Assembly (NCBI GenBank): GCA_903906315.1
Contig: CAIVJW010000351.1
Coordinates: forward strand, 1-56,115
Reading direction: 5' to 3'
Origin: an uncultured delta proteobacterium
GTDB lineage: Bacteria > Myxococcota_A > Polyangia > Polyangiales > Polyangiaceae
DNA: 56,115 nucleotides
Position 1 is the first letter of the stretch. Each line of letters starts with the position of its first letter. The translations under genes and the position numbers were made by a program. Positions 35,083-45,900 of this stretch are shown here, in pieces. Below the pieces are notes generated by a model. The model had not been told where the DNA came from, made no database searches, and was given only the letters and a program-made list of their open reading frames with translations.

Positions 35083-36714
35083 GTGGAGCCCGCCATCGTC
35101 GAGCCCGCGCCCCGGCGCAAGCGCAAGCGGAAGGCGGCCCCGACCGCCGCCGCGCCCGGCGCGTACGACCTCGGCTTCGCGCTGACGCTCGGCGCGCTCT
35201 CGGGCCTGCTCTACGCGCTCACGCTGCCGGGCTTCGAGCTCTGGCCGCTCGCGCTCGTCGCGCAGGCGCCGCTCGTGATCGCGCTGCGCGGGCAGGCGCC
35301 CCGCCGCGCCGCGCTCGTCGGTCTCGCCGCGGGGCTCGTGATGGCGGCGCTCGGGGCGCCTTGGATCGCGGGGACGGTCGCGCGCTTCGGCGAGGTCCCG
35401 TGGCCGCTCGCGCTGCCGATCGCGTTCCTGGTCTGGGCGGAGATGGCCGGCCGCATGGCCGCGCTCGGGTGGCTCACCGCCCGGGCCGAGGCGCGGGGCT
35501 GGCCTGCGTCGATCGCGTTCGTCGCGGCGTTCGGCGCCACCGAGCTCGTCTACCCCGTGATCTTCCCCTGGTTCTTCGCGGTCACGGTCCGCGCCGTCCC
35601 GGCGCTCGTGCAGGGCGCGGAGCTCGGCGGCCCGTACCTCGTGTCGCTCGTGCTGCTCGGACCGAGCCTCGCCCTCGCGGAGGCGATCTGGGCGCGGCGG
35701 GTGGGGCGCGCGATCGATCGGCGCCTCGTCGCGGTCGGGATCGCCACGCCGGTCCTCGCCGCCGCGGTCGGTCTCGCGCGCATCGCGCAGGTCGACGCGC
35801 GCACCGCGGCTGCGCCCGCGATCCGGATCGGCCTCGCGCAGGGCAATCAGCCTGCGAAGGGGCGAAAGCAGTCGGTCGCGACCTACCGGCGGCTGACGGC
35901 GGATCTGCGCGATCAGGGCGTCGACCTCGTGGTGTGGCCCGAGGGCGCGCTGCCGGAGGTCTACCCGGAGGCGACGTACCCGGCCGACCTGCGCGCCGCC
36001 GTCACGGGGACGCTCGGGGTGCCCGTGGTCTTCGGCGGCGGGGTCGTGCGCGAGGTGGGCGGCAGGAAGCGCGAGACGAACACGGCGTTCCTGGCCGACG
36101 CTTCGGGGGAGATCCTCGGGCGCTACGACAAGGCGCACCTCGTGCCGTTCGGCGAGTACCTGCCGCTCGGCGACGCGATCCCGTCGCTCTACGCGCTCGC
36201 TCCCAACACGAGCCACCTGCTGGCGGGCGACTCGGTGGATCCGCTCGTCTGGGGCGACCGGCGCCTCGCGGCGCTCATCTGCTACGAGGACATGCTGCCG
36301 CAGTACGTGAACCGGATGGTGTCGCGCACCGACCCGGACCTGCTCGTGAACCTCACGATCGACACGTGGTTCGGCAACACGATGGAGCCGTGGTCGCACC
36401 TCGCGCTGGCCGAGATCCGCGCGATCGAGCACCGGCGCTTCCTCGTGCGATCGACCAATAGCGGCGTCTCCGCGGTGATCGACCCGGTCGGGCGGCGCGT
36501 GGCGGTGAGCTCCGTCTTCCGCGAGGAGACGATCGTCGCCGAGGTCCGCTGGCTGCGCGGCAAGACGGTCTACGAGGTGATCGGCGACGGGCCGATGTGG
36601 CTCGTGACCGCGGCCTCGGTGGCGATGGCGCTGCGCGCGCGGCGCAAGGCGGGGGAGGCGGGCGCGGGCCCCGATCGGCCCGTCAGCCGAGGTCGATCGT
36701 CGACCGGCGCATGA
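35083..36714 (+). CDS. lnt: Apolipoprotein N-acyltransferase
   Basis: 543 residues. Lnt adds the third acyl chain to the N-terminal Cys of lipoproteins in the inner membrane. An N-terminal membrane part (about 28-235) is followed by a nitrilase-like domain with the catalytic triad Glu287 (VVWPEGALPE), Lys350 (GRYDKAHLVPFGE) and Cys400 (ALICYED). The basic N-terminal tail RRKRKRK is unusual but fits a cytoplasmic end. The start is GTG 35083. The many lipoprotein genes in the window would be substrates. Its 3' end overlaps the convergent SDR gene by 32 bases. Confidence 0.94.
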   Translation: MEPAIVEPAPRRKRKRKAAPTAAAPGAYDLGFALTLGALSGLLYALTLPGFELWPLALVAQAPLVIALRGQAPRRAALVGLAAGLVMAALGAPWIAGTVARFGEVPWPLALPIAFLVWAEMAGRMAALGWLTARAEARGWPASIAFVAAFGATELVYPVIFPWFFAVTVRAVPALVQGAELGGPYLVSLVLLGPSLALAEAIWARRVGRAIDRRLVAVGIATPVLAAAVGLARIAQVDARTAAAPAIRIGLAQGNQPAKGRKQSVATYRRLTADLRDQGVDLVVWPEGALPEVYPEATYPADLRAAVTGTLGVPVVFGGGVVREVGGRKRETNTAFLADASGEILGRYDKAHLVPFGEYLPLGDAIPSLYALAPNTSHLLAGDSVDPLVWGDRRLAALICYEDMLPQYVNRMVSRTDPDLLVNLTIDTWFGNTMEPWSHLALAEIRAIEHRRFLVRSTNSGVSAVIDPVGRRVAVSSVFREETIVAEVRWLRGKTVYEVIGDGPMWLVTAASVAMALRARRKAGEAGAGPDRPVSRGRSSTGA

Positions 36715-37468
36715 TCGCGACGGCGCTCGCGCGCGGCAGCAGCCGCCCGAGCACGATCGTCGCGAGGCGGTTGACCGCGCCGGGCACGGTGGTCGGCCCG
36801 CGGCCGAGCGCGTCGAGCGTCCGCTCCGCGACGACGGTCGCGTCGAGCGTGCCCGGGGCCTCCTTCGTGGCCGTGCGGAGGTAGTTCGGCGTGCGGATCG
36901 CGCCCGGGCACGACGCGAGGACGTCGACGCCGCGCGGCGCGAGCTCGCCCCACAGGCCCTCGGCGAGGACCAGGTTGAAGGCCTTGCTGGCCGCGTAGGC
37001 CGCGATGCGCGGGCCGCCCTGGAAGCCGGCGATGGACGACATCAGCACGATCCCGCCGCGGCCGCGCGCGATCATCGGCGGCGCCAGCGCGTGGGCGAAG
37101 CGCAGCGGCCCGGCGCAGTTGACCTCGACGACGCGCAGCGCCTCCTCGAGCGGTCGATCGAGGAGCGGGCCGATCGAGGTCGCGGCGGCGTTGTAGACGC
37201 CGAGGCCGACGTCGAGGCCGCGCGTCGCGTCGGCGATCGCGTCGGTGAACGAGGGCGCGGCGAGATCGCAGGCGAGCGGCTTGACGCGCACGCCGTGATC
37301 GCGCGCGAGGCCCTCGGCGAGCTCGTCGAGCAGGGCGGCGCGGCGCGCGATCAGCACGAGGTGGAGCCCGCGCGCGGCGAGCGCCCGCGCGAAGGCTGCG
37401 CCGAGCCCCTCGGAGGCGCCGGCGACGACGGCCCAGGGGCCGTAGCGGTCGAGGAACGAAGGCTTCAC
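36683..37468 (-). CDS. Short-chain dehydrogenase/reductase
   Basis: 261 residues from GTG 37468. The cofactor motif is AGASEGLGAAFARAL at about 16-30, the NAG-like motif is YNAAA at 92-96, and the catalytic residues are Ser145, Tyr158 and Lys162 (YAASK). ARR at 41-43 after the second strand favours NADPH. The overall look is that of the hydroxysteroid- and 3-ketoacyl-reductase branch of SDRs, but the substrate cannot be fixed. Its start overlaps the EXPERA gene stop by 4 bases (GTGA), indicating an operon. Confidence 0.88.
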   Translation of the reverse strand: MKPSFLDRYGPWAVVAGASEGLGAAFARALAARGLHLVLIARRAALLDELAEGLARDHGVRVKPLACDLAAPSFTDAIADATRGLDVGLGVYNAAATSIGPLLDRPLEEALRVVEVNCAGPLRFAHALAPPMIARGRGGIVLMSSIAGFQGGPRIAAYAASKAFNLVLAEGLWGELAPRGVDVLASCPGAIRTPNYLRTATKEAPGTLDATVVAERTLDALGRGPTTVPGAVNRLATIVLGRLLPRASAVAIMRRSTIDLG

Positions 37469-37998
37469 GCGGCCTCGCGAGGGTCGGGCGCGGCGTCGCG
37501 CGTGAAGGGATGATCGGACCTCGCGAACCTCCAGGTCACGAAGAACGGCAGCAGCCACCACGGCAGGTTGGCCATCGTCACGACGAAGGGCGCGGGCGTG
37601 CGGAACGGCCCCGTCAGCTCCTCGAGTATGATGATCGACACGTTCGCGAACATGATCCCCGACCAGAAGATCGCGGGCACCCGGATCCACTCGCGGCCCT
37701 TCACGATCGCCCACATCGCGACCGCGTAGAACGGCCCGAAGAGGACGGCGTCGAGCCAGATCGTCGCGCGCCACCAGGTGGGGCGCGCGTTCTGGAGCGG
37801 GTCGAAATGGTCGCCCCACCAGTGCACGAGGTCGACGAGCGGTCGAGGCGGCCAGAACGGGTACTCGAAATGGGCTCGATCGGCGATCACGAGCTGCTCG
37901 AGATCGACGATGTACGTGATGAAGAACAGGTTGACCGCGAAGAAGCCGAGGAGGACCCAGTCGATGGGGCGCTCCTTCAGCGGGACGAGCTGGCGCAA
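37465..37998 (-). CDS. EXPERA-domain (emopamil-binding-like) membrane protein
   Basis: About 177 residues from TTG 37998, which has GAGGAG 6 bases upstream; the frame stays open to 38166, but that part covers the divergent promoter region. Four membrane helices are visible (about 10-30, 72-95, 104-125, 135-155). HWWGDHFDPLQNARPTWW and WLDAVLFGPFY match the EXPERA superfamily, which in eukaryotes includes sterol delta8-delta7 isomerase and TMEM97. In bacteria the role is unknown. Overlap with an SDR gene hints at lipid or isoprenoid chemistry. Confidence 0.8.
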   Translation of the reverse strand: MRQLVPLKERPIDWVLLGFFAVNLFFITYIVDLEQLVIADRAHFEYPFWPPRPLVDLVHWWGDHFDPLQNARPTWWRATIWLDAVLFGPFYAVAMWAIVKGREWIRVPAIFWSGIMFANVSIIILEELTGPFRTPAPFVVTMANLPWWLLPFFVTWRFARSDHPFTRDAAPDPREAA

Positions 37999-38128
37999 GC
38001 GATGCTCCTCGAAGGGGCCCGGCCGCGAGCGCGCGGCCGCGGGGACGTATAGCAGCGGACCGGCTCCGCGCGCCGCATTCGCGCGCGTTCGGCTCGATCC
38101 TCGCCGCGGGACGTGACAGCGTGACCGG

Positions 38129-38737
38129 GTGGCGTCCGTCCTCGACCGCGTCTTCCCGTTCGTCAACGACCTCGCGCTCGGGCCGGCCGTCGACCCGATC
38201 CGCGCGCGCGTCGCGGCCGGCGCGAGCGGGCGCGTGCTCGAGATCGGCGCCGGTACCGGGCTGAACTTCGCGCACTACCCGGCCGACGCCGACGTCACCG
38301 CGGTCGAGCCGGCGGCGTACATGCGCGTCCGCGCGGCGGACCGGGCGCGGGGCGTGCGGGCGCGCGTCGCGATCGTCGACGCGCGGGCCCACGCGCTGCC
38401 GTTCGACGCGGGGTCGTTCGACGCGGTCGTGATGACCTTCGTGCTGTGCTCCGTGCGCGACCTGGAGGGCACGATCCGCGAGGTGCGGCGCGTGCTCGCG
38501 CCCGGCGGCGCGATCCACCTGGCCGAGCACGTGGTTGCCCCCGACCCGGGCCTGGCGCGCTGGCAGCGGCGCGTGCAGCCGGTGTGGGGCGTCGTGTTCG
38601 GCGGGTGCCGGCTCGACCGCGACGTCGCCGCTGCCCTTCGTGCGGGCGGCTTCGACACCGACGAGGTCCTCGCGATCGATCTGCCGCTACCGGCGCTCGC
38701 GCGGCCCGGGGCGGTCGGCGTCGCGCGCCGGCGGTGA
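38129..38737 (+). CDS. Class I SAM-dependent methyltransferase
   Basis: 202 residues. Motif I is VLEIGAGTGLNFAHY near residue 36, motif II is LPFDAGSFDAVVMTFVLC and the post-motif is VLAPGGAIHLAEHV. This resembles the UbiE/METTL7-like group acting on small or membrane-associated acceptors. GTG 38129 is the start; the divergent EXPERA gene begins 130 bases away. The esterase gene follows its stop after 1 base, so both are probably cotranscribed. Confidence 0.88.
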   Translation: MASVLDRVFPFVNDLALGPAVDPIRARVAAGASGRVLEIGAGTGLNFAHYPADADVTAVEPAAYMRVRAADRARGVRARVAIVDARAHALPFDAGSFDAVVMTFVLCSVRDLEGTIREVRRVLAPGGAIHLAEHVVAPDPGLARWQRRVQPVWGVVFGGCRLDRDVAAALRAGGFDTDEVLAIDLPLPALARPGAVGVARRR

Positions 38738-38738
38738 C

Positions 38739-39665
38739 GTGGGATCGCGGGCGCGATCTCCCCGGGGCCCGGAGCTGTCGCGGCGCGCGCTGCTCGGCGG
38801 GATCGCGGGCCTCGCGGCGGGCGCGATTGCCCCGGGGGCGCTGGCTGGCGAGGCCGACGACCTCGAGGTGCGCGATCTCGCGGTCGAGGGGGACCGGGCG
38901 TTCGGGCGCCGGTTCACCCTGTGCATCCCGAAGCACCTCGCGCCCGGCGAGCGGGTCCCGCTGCTGGTGCTCCTGCACGGCCTGGGCGAGACCTACGACC
39001 CGCGCGCGGGCGTCCACGCCTGGATCGATCGCTACGGGCTCGCGACGTCGTACGCGCGGCTGCGGCGCCCGCCCATCGCCCGGACGTCGAAGCGCGCGGA
39101 CCTGACCGACGCGCGCCGCGCCGAGATCGACGCCTCGCTCGCGGCGCGGCCGTTCGGTGGGCTGGTCGTCGCGTGCCCGTTCACCCCGAACCTGCCCAAG
39201 ATGGCCGCGCCCGGCGCCGCGATCGACGCCTACGCGCGGTGGGTCGTCGAGGTCGTCGTCCCCCGCGCGCGCGCCGAGGCGCCCGTGCTTCCGGGGGCTC
39301 GGCACACGGGCATCGACGGCTGCTCGCTCGGCGGTTTCGTCGGCCTCGAGGTGTTCTTGCGGCGCCCCGAGGCTTTCGGCGCGTGGGGCGGCGTGCAGTC
39401 GGCGTTCGGCGAGCACCGCGCGGCCTCGCTCGCCGATCGGATCGATCGCGCCCTCGCGGCGGTGGGGCCGAGGCCGCTCCACGTCGAGACGAGCACGGGC
39501 GACCCTTTCCACGACGCCAACGTGAGGCTCGCGGCCGATCTCGAGCGGCGCGGCGTCGCTCGTGAGCTGCGGGTCGCGCCGGGCCCCCACGACCAGCCGT
39601 GGCTCCGCGAGGTCGGCACGATCGAGCTCCTCCTCTGGCACGATCGATCGCTGCGCGGCCCGTAG
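38739..39665 (+). CDS. Tat-exported alpha/beta-hydrolase esterase
   Basis: 308 residues from GTG 38739. A twin-arginine signal is present (ELSRRALLGG followed by a hydrophobic run ending ALAGEA). The hydrolase core has LLVLLHGLGE as oxyanion region and GCSLGGFVG with nucleophile Ser196. His in PGPHDQPWLREVG is the likely catalytic base. The pattern is that of feruloyl-esterase-D or polyhydroxybutyrate-depolymerase-like enzymes. It should fold in the cytoplasm and act in the periplasm or outside. Substrate unknown. Confidence 0.82.
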   Translation: MGSRARSPRGPELSRRALLGGIAGLAAGAIAPGALAGEADDLEVRDLAVEGDRAFGRRFTLCIPKHLAPGERVPLLVLLHGLGETYDPRAGVHAWIDRYGLATSYARLRRPPIARTSKRADLTDARRAEIDASLAARPFGGLVVACPFTPNLPKMAAPGAAIDAYARWVVEVVVPRARAEAPVLPGARHTGIDGCSLGGFVGLEVFLRRPEAFGAWGGVQSAFGEHRAASLADRIDRALAAVGPRPLHVETSTGDPFHDANVRLAADLERRGVARELRVAPGPHDQPWLREVGTIELLLWHDRSLRGP

Positions 39666-39992
39666 CGCGGCGCGTCGGCGCGGGCCACGGGACCGGGACG
39701 GTCGCCGCTTGCGCGTGTGGGCCACGTTACGTCGCTGGCGACCTGGCGGATCCCGCGCTGGCGCCGCTGCCCGGAGTGGCGGCGGGACGCCGTAACGCCG
39801 GCCGCCGCGACCGGGCGGGTTCCGCGTGACCTCACGGTCGACGACCTCGGGCGGCGCGTCATGAGCGGTGCGCGGCTGCCAGGCGAGGAGCGGATCGACC
39901 TTGCCCGGCATGTTCTCGGGCCACCCGAGGCGTCAAACCTTGGTACGTTGCCGGGGCTGCGCGTCGAGCCATTTTGCTGCGCGAGCCCGACC
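39666..39992. other. Leader region of the giant TPR gene
   Basis: This 327-bp stretch is open in the TPR frame back to 39717 but does not look like repeat protein and includes a small perfect hairpin CTCGGG-CCA-CCCGAG (39915-39929). I take it as promoter and leader. No clear -35/-10 pair was found. If it is coding, the TPR protein would gain up to 92 residues. Confidence 0.4.
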
Positions 39993-42900
39993 ATGCCGAA
40001 CGACTCGAAGAGGTCCGTGCCCATCCGACTCGACTCGCTCGCGGAGGTGCTCGCCGAGCGCCACGAGAGCGAAGCGGCCGTGCTCGACGTGCTGATCGGG
40101 GGCCTCGCCCGCGGTCAGTCGAACGCCGAGCTCTGGGCGATGCTGCACGCCGCGGCGCGGCGCGACGATCGCGTGTCGGAGCTCGCGTTCGCCTACGAGT
40201 CGGCGCTCGGCGACAAGAAGGTGCGGCTGCTCGCCGCGGCGGCGCAGGTCGACCTGCAGATGCACGCGGCCCGATTCTTCGTCGACGATTTCGGCGACGT
40301 GGAGGGCGCGGTACCGCACCTGGAGCGGGTGATCGCGCTGGCGCCGGTGAACGCGGAGGCGTTCGAGCGGCTCGAGGCTTACCTCGTCGAGCGCCGCGAG
40401 GACCGGCGATTGGCGGAGCTCTACGCCTCCGTCGCCCAGTTCCGCGAGCGCGGTGAGCAGCTGCGCCTCCTCCGGCGGGCCATCCAGATCTTCTCCGGCA
40501 TCGCCGGCGAGGACGACCGGGCGGTCAAGCTCGGGCGCGAGGTGCTGCGGCTGGATCCGCAGGACCGCGCCACGCGATCGGTGATCGAGGCGAAGCTCGT
40601 CCGCGCCGGGCGCGCGGGCGAGGCGGCGCGGCTCCTCGAGCAGGCGCTCGTAGACGCGGCCGAGGGCGACGCCGACGAGGCGCTCGCCCTGCGGACCAGG
40701 CTCGTCACGATCTACGCGGGGATCTCGGAGCCCGAGCGCGCGCTCCCCCACGCGGAGGAGATCCTGCGCGTCGACCCGGCGCACGAGGCGGCGCGCGCCA
40801 CGCTGGGCGCGCTGCTCTCGAACAAGGCGCTCGCGGTGCGGGCGGCCGCGGCGCTCGAGGGAGCGCACGAGCGGACCGGCGACCTCGCCGAGGCGGTGCG
40901 CCTCCTCGCGCTGCAAGTGGAGGCGCTGCGCGGGCCGAAGCGGCTCGAGGCGCAGAAGCGGCTGCTGGTGCTCCTCGCGGACCGCCTCGGCGACGCCGAC
41001 GCCGCGTTCGCGGTCTGCGAGGCGGTGGTGCCCGTCGATCCGGGCGACGAGGCGATCCGCCAGCGCCTGCGCGCGCTCGCGGCGCAGCTCGGCCGCCCGC
41101 TCGACGCGGCGCGCGTGATGCAACGGGCGAACCTCGTCTGCCGCGACGTCGTGCTCCGCGCTGGGCTCGGGGCCGAGCTCGGCGAGCTCTACCTCGAGGG
41201 CGGGGACGTGAAGAAGGCGCGCCTGTCGCTCGCTTCCGTCATCGACGGCGGGGCCGACGCGGGCGCCGTGCTCCGCGCGTCGCGCGCGCTCGGGATCCTG
41301 TGCACGCGCGAGCAAGACGCGCGTGGGCTCGCGGCGGTGCTCCAGCGCCTCGGCGAGATCGAGGTCGACGCCGCCGCGCGCGCCGAGGCGACCGTGCGGC
41401 TCGCGGCGATCTGCGAGGGAGCCCTCGCCGACCCGGCGGGCGCCGTCGCGGCGTACCGCCGGCTGTTCGACACTCCGCACGAGGAGGAGGCGATCGGCGC
41501 GCTCGAGCGGCTGCTCGCCGGCTCCGACGACCTGCTGGCCCTCGCCGAGATCCTCGACCGCAAGGCGCTCCACACCGCCGATCCCGGGGCCGCGCGCGAT
41601 CTCGCCTTCCGCGCCGCGGAGGCGCGCACGGCCGGCGCGGAGGACGAGATCGCGATCCGGGCCTGGCGCGCGTTCGCCGACCGCTTCGGGGCGTCGCGAG
41701 CCGTGTACGCGCGCCTCATCCCCCTGCTCGATCGCGCCGCGCGCTGGGAGGACCTCGCCGAGACGCTCGCGGCCGACGCCGAGCTCGCGCCCGAGGACGA
41801 GCGAGCCGCGCTCCTCGGTCGCCTCGGCCTCGCGCGGCTCGAGCGGCTCGGCGATCCGCTCCGCGCCGTCGATGCGTTCGCCCGCGCGCTCGCGCTCGAC
41901 CCGTACGAGAAGGCGAGCGTGCGCGCGCTCGGCGCGTTGCTCGAGGCGGACGGCGAGGTCGCCGTCGCCGCGGCCGACGTGCTCGAGCCGCTGCTTCGCG
42001 CCGAGCGCGCCCGCGGCGACTCGGCGGCCGCCACGCGCGGGCTCGTCCGTGTCCTCCTCGCCCGAGCCGACGCGGCTCCGCTCGCGCGCGCGCGCCTGGA
42101 CGCGCTGGCGGAGGCCGCGAGCCTGACGGCCGGCGAGCTCGCGGACCCGAGGGCCGCCCTCGAGCTCGCCGGCCGCGGGCTCGGCGAGGCCATGCGCAGC
42201 TCGATGCTCGAAGGGCTCGGCCCGTGGCTCGTGCGCGTGGACGCGTTCGCAGTCGTCGCGAGCGAGCCGGGCCGTCGCGCCGTGATCCTCGCCGGGGCGC
42301 TCGGGGACCGGTCGATCGATCACCCCGCCGTCGCCGCGCTCGCTCGCCGCGCGGCCGAGGCGCTCGCCGCGACGGGCGCCGAGCCCGCGGCGATCGCCGT
42401 CTACCGGCGGCTGCTCGCGTTCGATCCGCGCTCGCCCGACGTCGTCGAGCGGATCGACGCCCTGCTGCGCGCGCATGGCGCGCCCGGGGACCGCGCCGAG
42501 GTGCTGCGCGGCGCGCTCGCGCACGAGACGGATCCCGAGGCGCGGCGCCGCCTTCTGCACCTGCTCGCGTCCCTCGAGCGCCACGAGCTCGGCGACCTCG
42601 AGGCGGCCGTCCGGACCTACCGGATCGCCCTCGTCGAGGACCCCGCCGACGCCGAGGCGCGCGAGGCGCTCCTCGAGGCGCACCTCGCGGCGGGCTCGCA
42701 CGACGAGCTCTTCGACGAGCTCGCCCGCGGGCTCGCGGGCGCCGCCGGCGACGACCGCGCGCGCCTGCTCTGCCGCATGGCGGAGGCCGCCGCGGCGGGC
42801 GGGCGGATCGACGACGCGGGCCGCTGCTACGCGGAGGCGCTCGCGGCGCCTGGCGTGGCGCTCGCCGAGAGCGAGCTGGAGGCCGCCGAGCAGGTCGCGG

Positions 42901-45900
42901 TCCGCCGCGACGACCCCGTGCTCGAGCGCGCCGTGCTCGAGCGGCGCGCGGATCTCGCGACCGACGAGGTCGCACAGGTCGCGTGCCTGGAGCGGCTCGG
43001 CCTGCTCGAGGCGACGCGGGGCGGCGACCTCGGCGCCGCGGTGCGCGCGTGGAAGCGCGCTGCGGAGGCGGCGACGCGGGGAGCCGACGACGAAGCGGCG
43101 CGCCGTCTGCACGCGCGCGTGCTCGAGGTGCGGCCGGACGACGCCGACGCGGCGGAGTTCCTCGTCGCCGCGTACCGCGGAGGCGGCGCACCCGCGAAGC
43201 TCCTCGGCGCCTACGAGGCGCTCGCGCGGGCGCGGGCGGGCTCGCCGGCGGTGGTCGACGCCGTGCTCGGGCTCGAGGCCCCGGCCACGATCGAGGGCGC
43301 GGTCGATCGGTTCGTCGCGGCGGCCGACGCCGCGCTCGCGGCCGGCGGGATCGGCGACCCGGGTCGCGTGGCCATCCTGACGGCGCGCGCACGCGTGCTC
43401 GCGGCAGCTCCGGGACGCGAGGACGACGCCGCGGCGGCGTTCCGTGGCCTCGTCGCCGCGGCGTCCGAGCCGGGCGACGCCGCGCGTGCCTTCGAGGCGT
43501 TCCTCGACCGCCACGGGCTGGATCCCGCACGCATTGCGGACCGGCGCTGGCTCCTCTCGTGGCGCCTCGACGCCGCCGCTCCGGCGGAGCGGGTTTCGTG
43601 CCTGATCCGCTGGGCGGAGGCCGAGGAGCGCGCCTTCGGTGACCTCGCCGCGGCTGCGGACCTCCACGGCAGGGTCCTCGCGATCGAGCCCGCTCACGAC
43701 GAGGCGCTCGGTGCGCGCGCGCGGTTGCTGCTCGCGCTCGGTGACCCGGAGGGCGCGCTCGCGGCCCTCGTCGCGCGTCGCGAGGGCGCCGCGGGGCCCG
43801 CCCGCGCGTCGCTGTCGATCGCGATCGCCCGCCTCTCGCTCGAGCCCCTCGGCCGCGTGGACGAGGCGCTCGGGGCGCTCGAGGCTGCGATGTCGGTAGC
43901 CCCGAACGATCCGGCCGCGATCGCGCTCGTCGAGCACGCGATGACGCTGCCCGCCGCTCGCGCTCGCGCGTCCGCGTTGCTCGAGCGGGCGGCCGAGGAG
44001 GGCGGCGATGCGCCCACGTCGCGCCGCCTGCTGCGCGCGCTGCTCGCCGATCCGGACGCGCCGGCAGAGGACCGCCGGAGGTGGCTCGGTCGCCTCGTCG
44101 ACCTGGACGCCGACGACCCGGGGTCGGCGCTCGAGTCGGTGCTGGCCGCGCTGCGCGAGCTCCCCGGCGAGGCCTCTCTCTGGGATCGGGCCGAGGCGCT
44201 CGCGCGTGAGCTCGACCTGCCCGTCGTCGTCGCGGAGGCCTATCGCCACGCGATCGATAGCGCCGCGCTGGGCCTCCCCGACGAGGCGTTCGAGGAGCTC
44301 GGGCAGCGCGCGGTCGCGTTCCACGAGGAGTGGCTCGACGAGCCCGAGACGGTGGCGACGATCCTGCGCCGCGTGCTCGCGAGGTGTCCGTCGGCGACGT
44401 GGGCGTTCGATCGGCTCAAGCTCTTCTTCAACGCGGCCGAGCGCTGGGACGAGCTGTTCGCGGCGTACGACGAGGTGATCGCGGCCTCGCCCGTCGACCA
44501 GCGCATCGCGCTCCTCGAGGACGCGGCCGAGACGGCCCGCGATCTCGCCGGGGACGTCGACCGCGCCATCCGTTACCTCGAGGGCCTCTTGCCGTGGAAG
44601 CGCGAGGCGCGCGTCACGGCCTCGCTGGAGCGCCTCTACGAACGCACCGGGCGGCACCGCTCGCTCGTCGAGCTGCTGTCGCACGATCTCGCCGAGCTCG
44701 ACCTCGAGGCGGCTCAGCGGCTGCGCATTCGCATCGCGGGCCTCTGGCTCGACGCCGGCGACGCGGCGGCCGCGTGCGGCGTCCTCGAGGACGCGATCGC
44801 GCTCGAGCCGTCGCGTCCCGAGGTCGTCGAGCTGCTCGAGCGCGCGCTCGCGCAGACCGCGGGCGCAGACGATCCCGCTCGCCGTCGGGTCGCCGTGCTC
44901 CTCGTCGCGCGCTACCGCGTCGAGGGGCGCGACGTCGACCTCGCGCGGGTCCTCGAGATCGCGCTGTCGGCCGAGCGCGAGCCCGCCGCTCGCGCCGTCT
45001 TGCTCGCGGACTTGCGCGACCTTCGCGCGAAGCTCGGCGACGATGCGGGCGCGCTCGCGCCGAGCGCCGAGCTCGCCGCGCTCGAGCCGGGCGTACCTTC
45101 GCACCTCGCGGAGCTCGAGCGTCTGGCCGCCGGCGTCGGGCGGCTCGACGTCTTCGCCGACACCCTCTCGCGCATTGCCGAGGCGCGCTCCGACGGCGCC
45201 GAGCGCGCTGCGCTCTACGCGCGATCCGCGGCGCTCTACGAGGGGCCGCTCGCCGATCCGGCCCGCGCCGCGGCGCTGCGGCGCCAGGTGATGGCGCTCG
45301 CGACCGACGACGAGGAGGTGCTGGCGTCCGCGCGCGTGCTCGAGCAGCTGCTCGGCTCGCTCGGGCGAGGCGCCGAGCGCTGCGAGGTGCTCGAGCGGAT
45401 CGCCTCGATCGCAGGCGATCCCGTGGAGCGACGCGCCGCGCTCGCCGAGGTGGCCCGCGTGGCGACCGAGGCCGGGGACGACGCGCGCGCCATCCGCGCC
45501 TGGCGGGCGCGCGTCGACGCCGCCCCCGAGGACCGCGCCGCGCAGGTCGGGCTCGTCGAGGCGCTCACCCGCCTCGGGCTCCACGAGGACCTCGCCGTCG
45601 CGCTCACGCGCCGGGCCGGGTTCGCGCCCGACGTCGCGGCGGCTCGTGACGACCGCGCCGCCGTCGCGCGGCTCCTGGCCGGGCCGCTCGGGCGGCCCGC
45701 CGAGGCCATCGAGGTCTGGACGCGCCTGCGCGAGGAGCTCGGCCCCGACGACGCGAGCTGCGATGCGCTCGCCGAGCTGCTCGGCGCCGCGGGGAGGGGG
45801 GACGACCTCGCGGCCCTCCTCGATGCGTCGCTCACGGCCGCCACGACCCAGGATCGCCGCGTCGAGCTCGCTCGTCGGCTCGGCGACACCCACCGCCTCC

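Noticed and set aside
37999-38166. A longer EXPERA protein starting at 38166
   Set aside because: The extra 56 residues are basic noise covering the promoter region and the first codons of the divergent methyltransferase; TTG 37998 has a good ribosome site.
39933-45893. A 1986-residue open frame on the minus strand opposite the TPR gene, and a 1745-residue one at 46803-52040
   Set aside because: Their products are Arg/Glu/Ala/Gly-rich low-complexity text with no domains. They arise because the GC-rich, repeat-rich TPR codons give few stops on the other strand.
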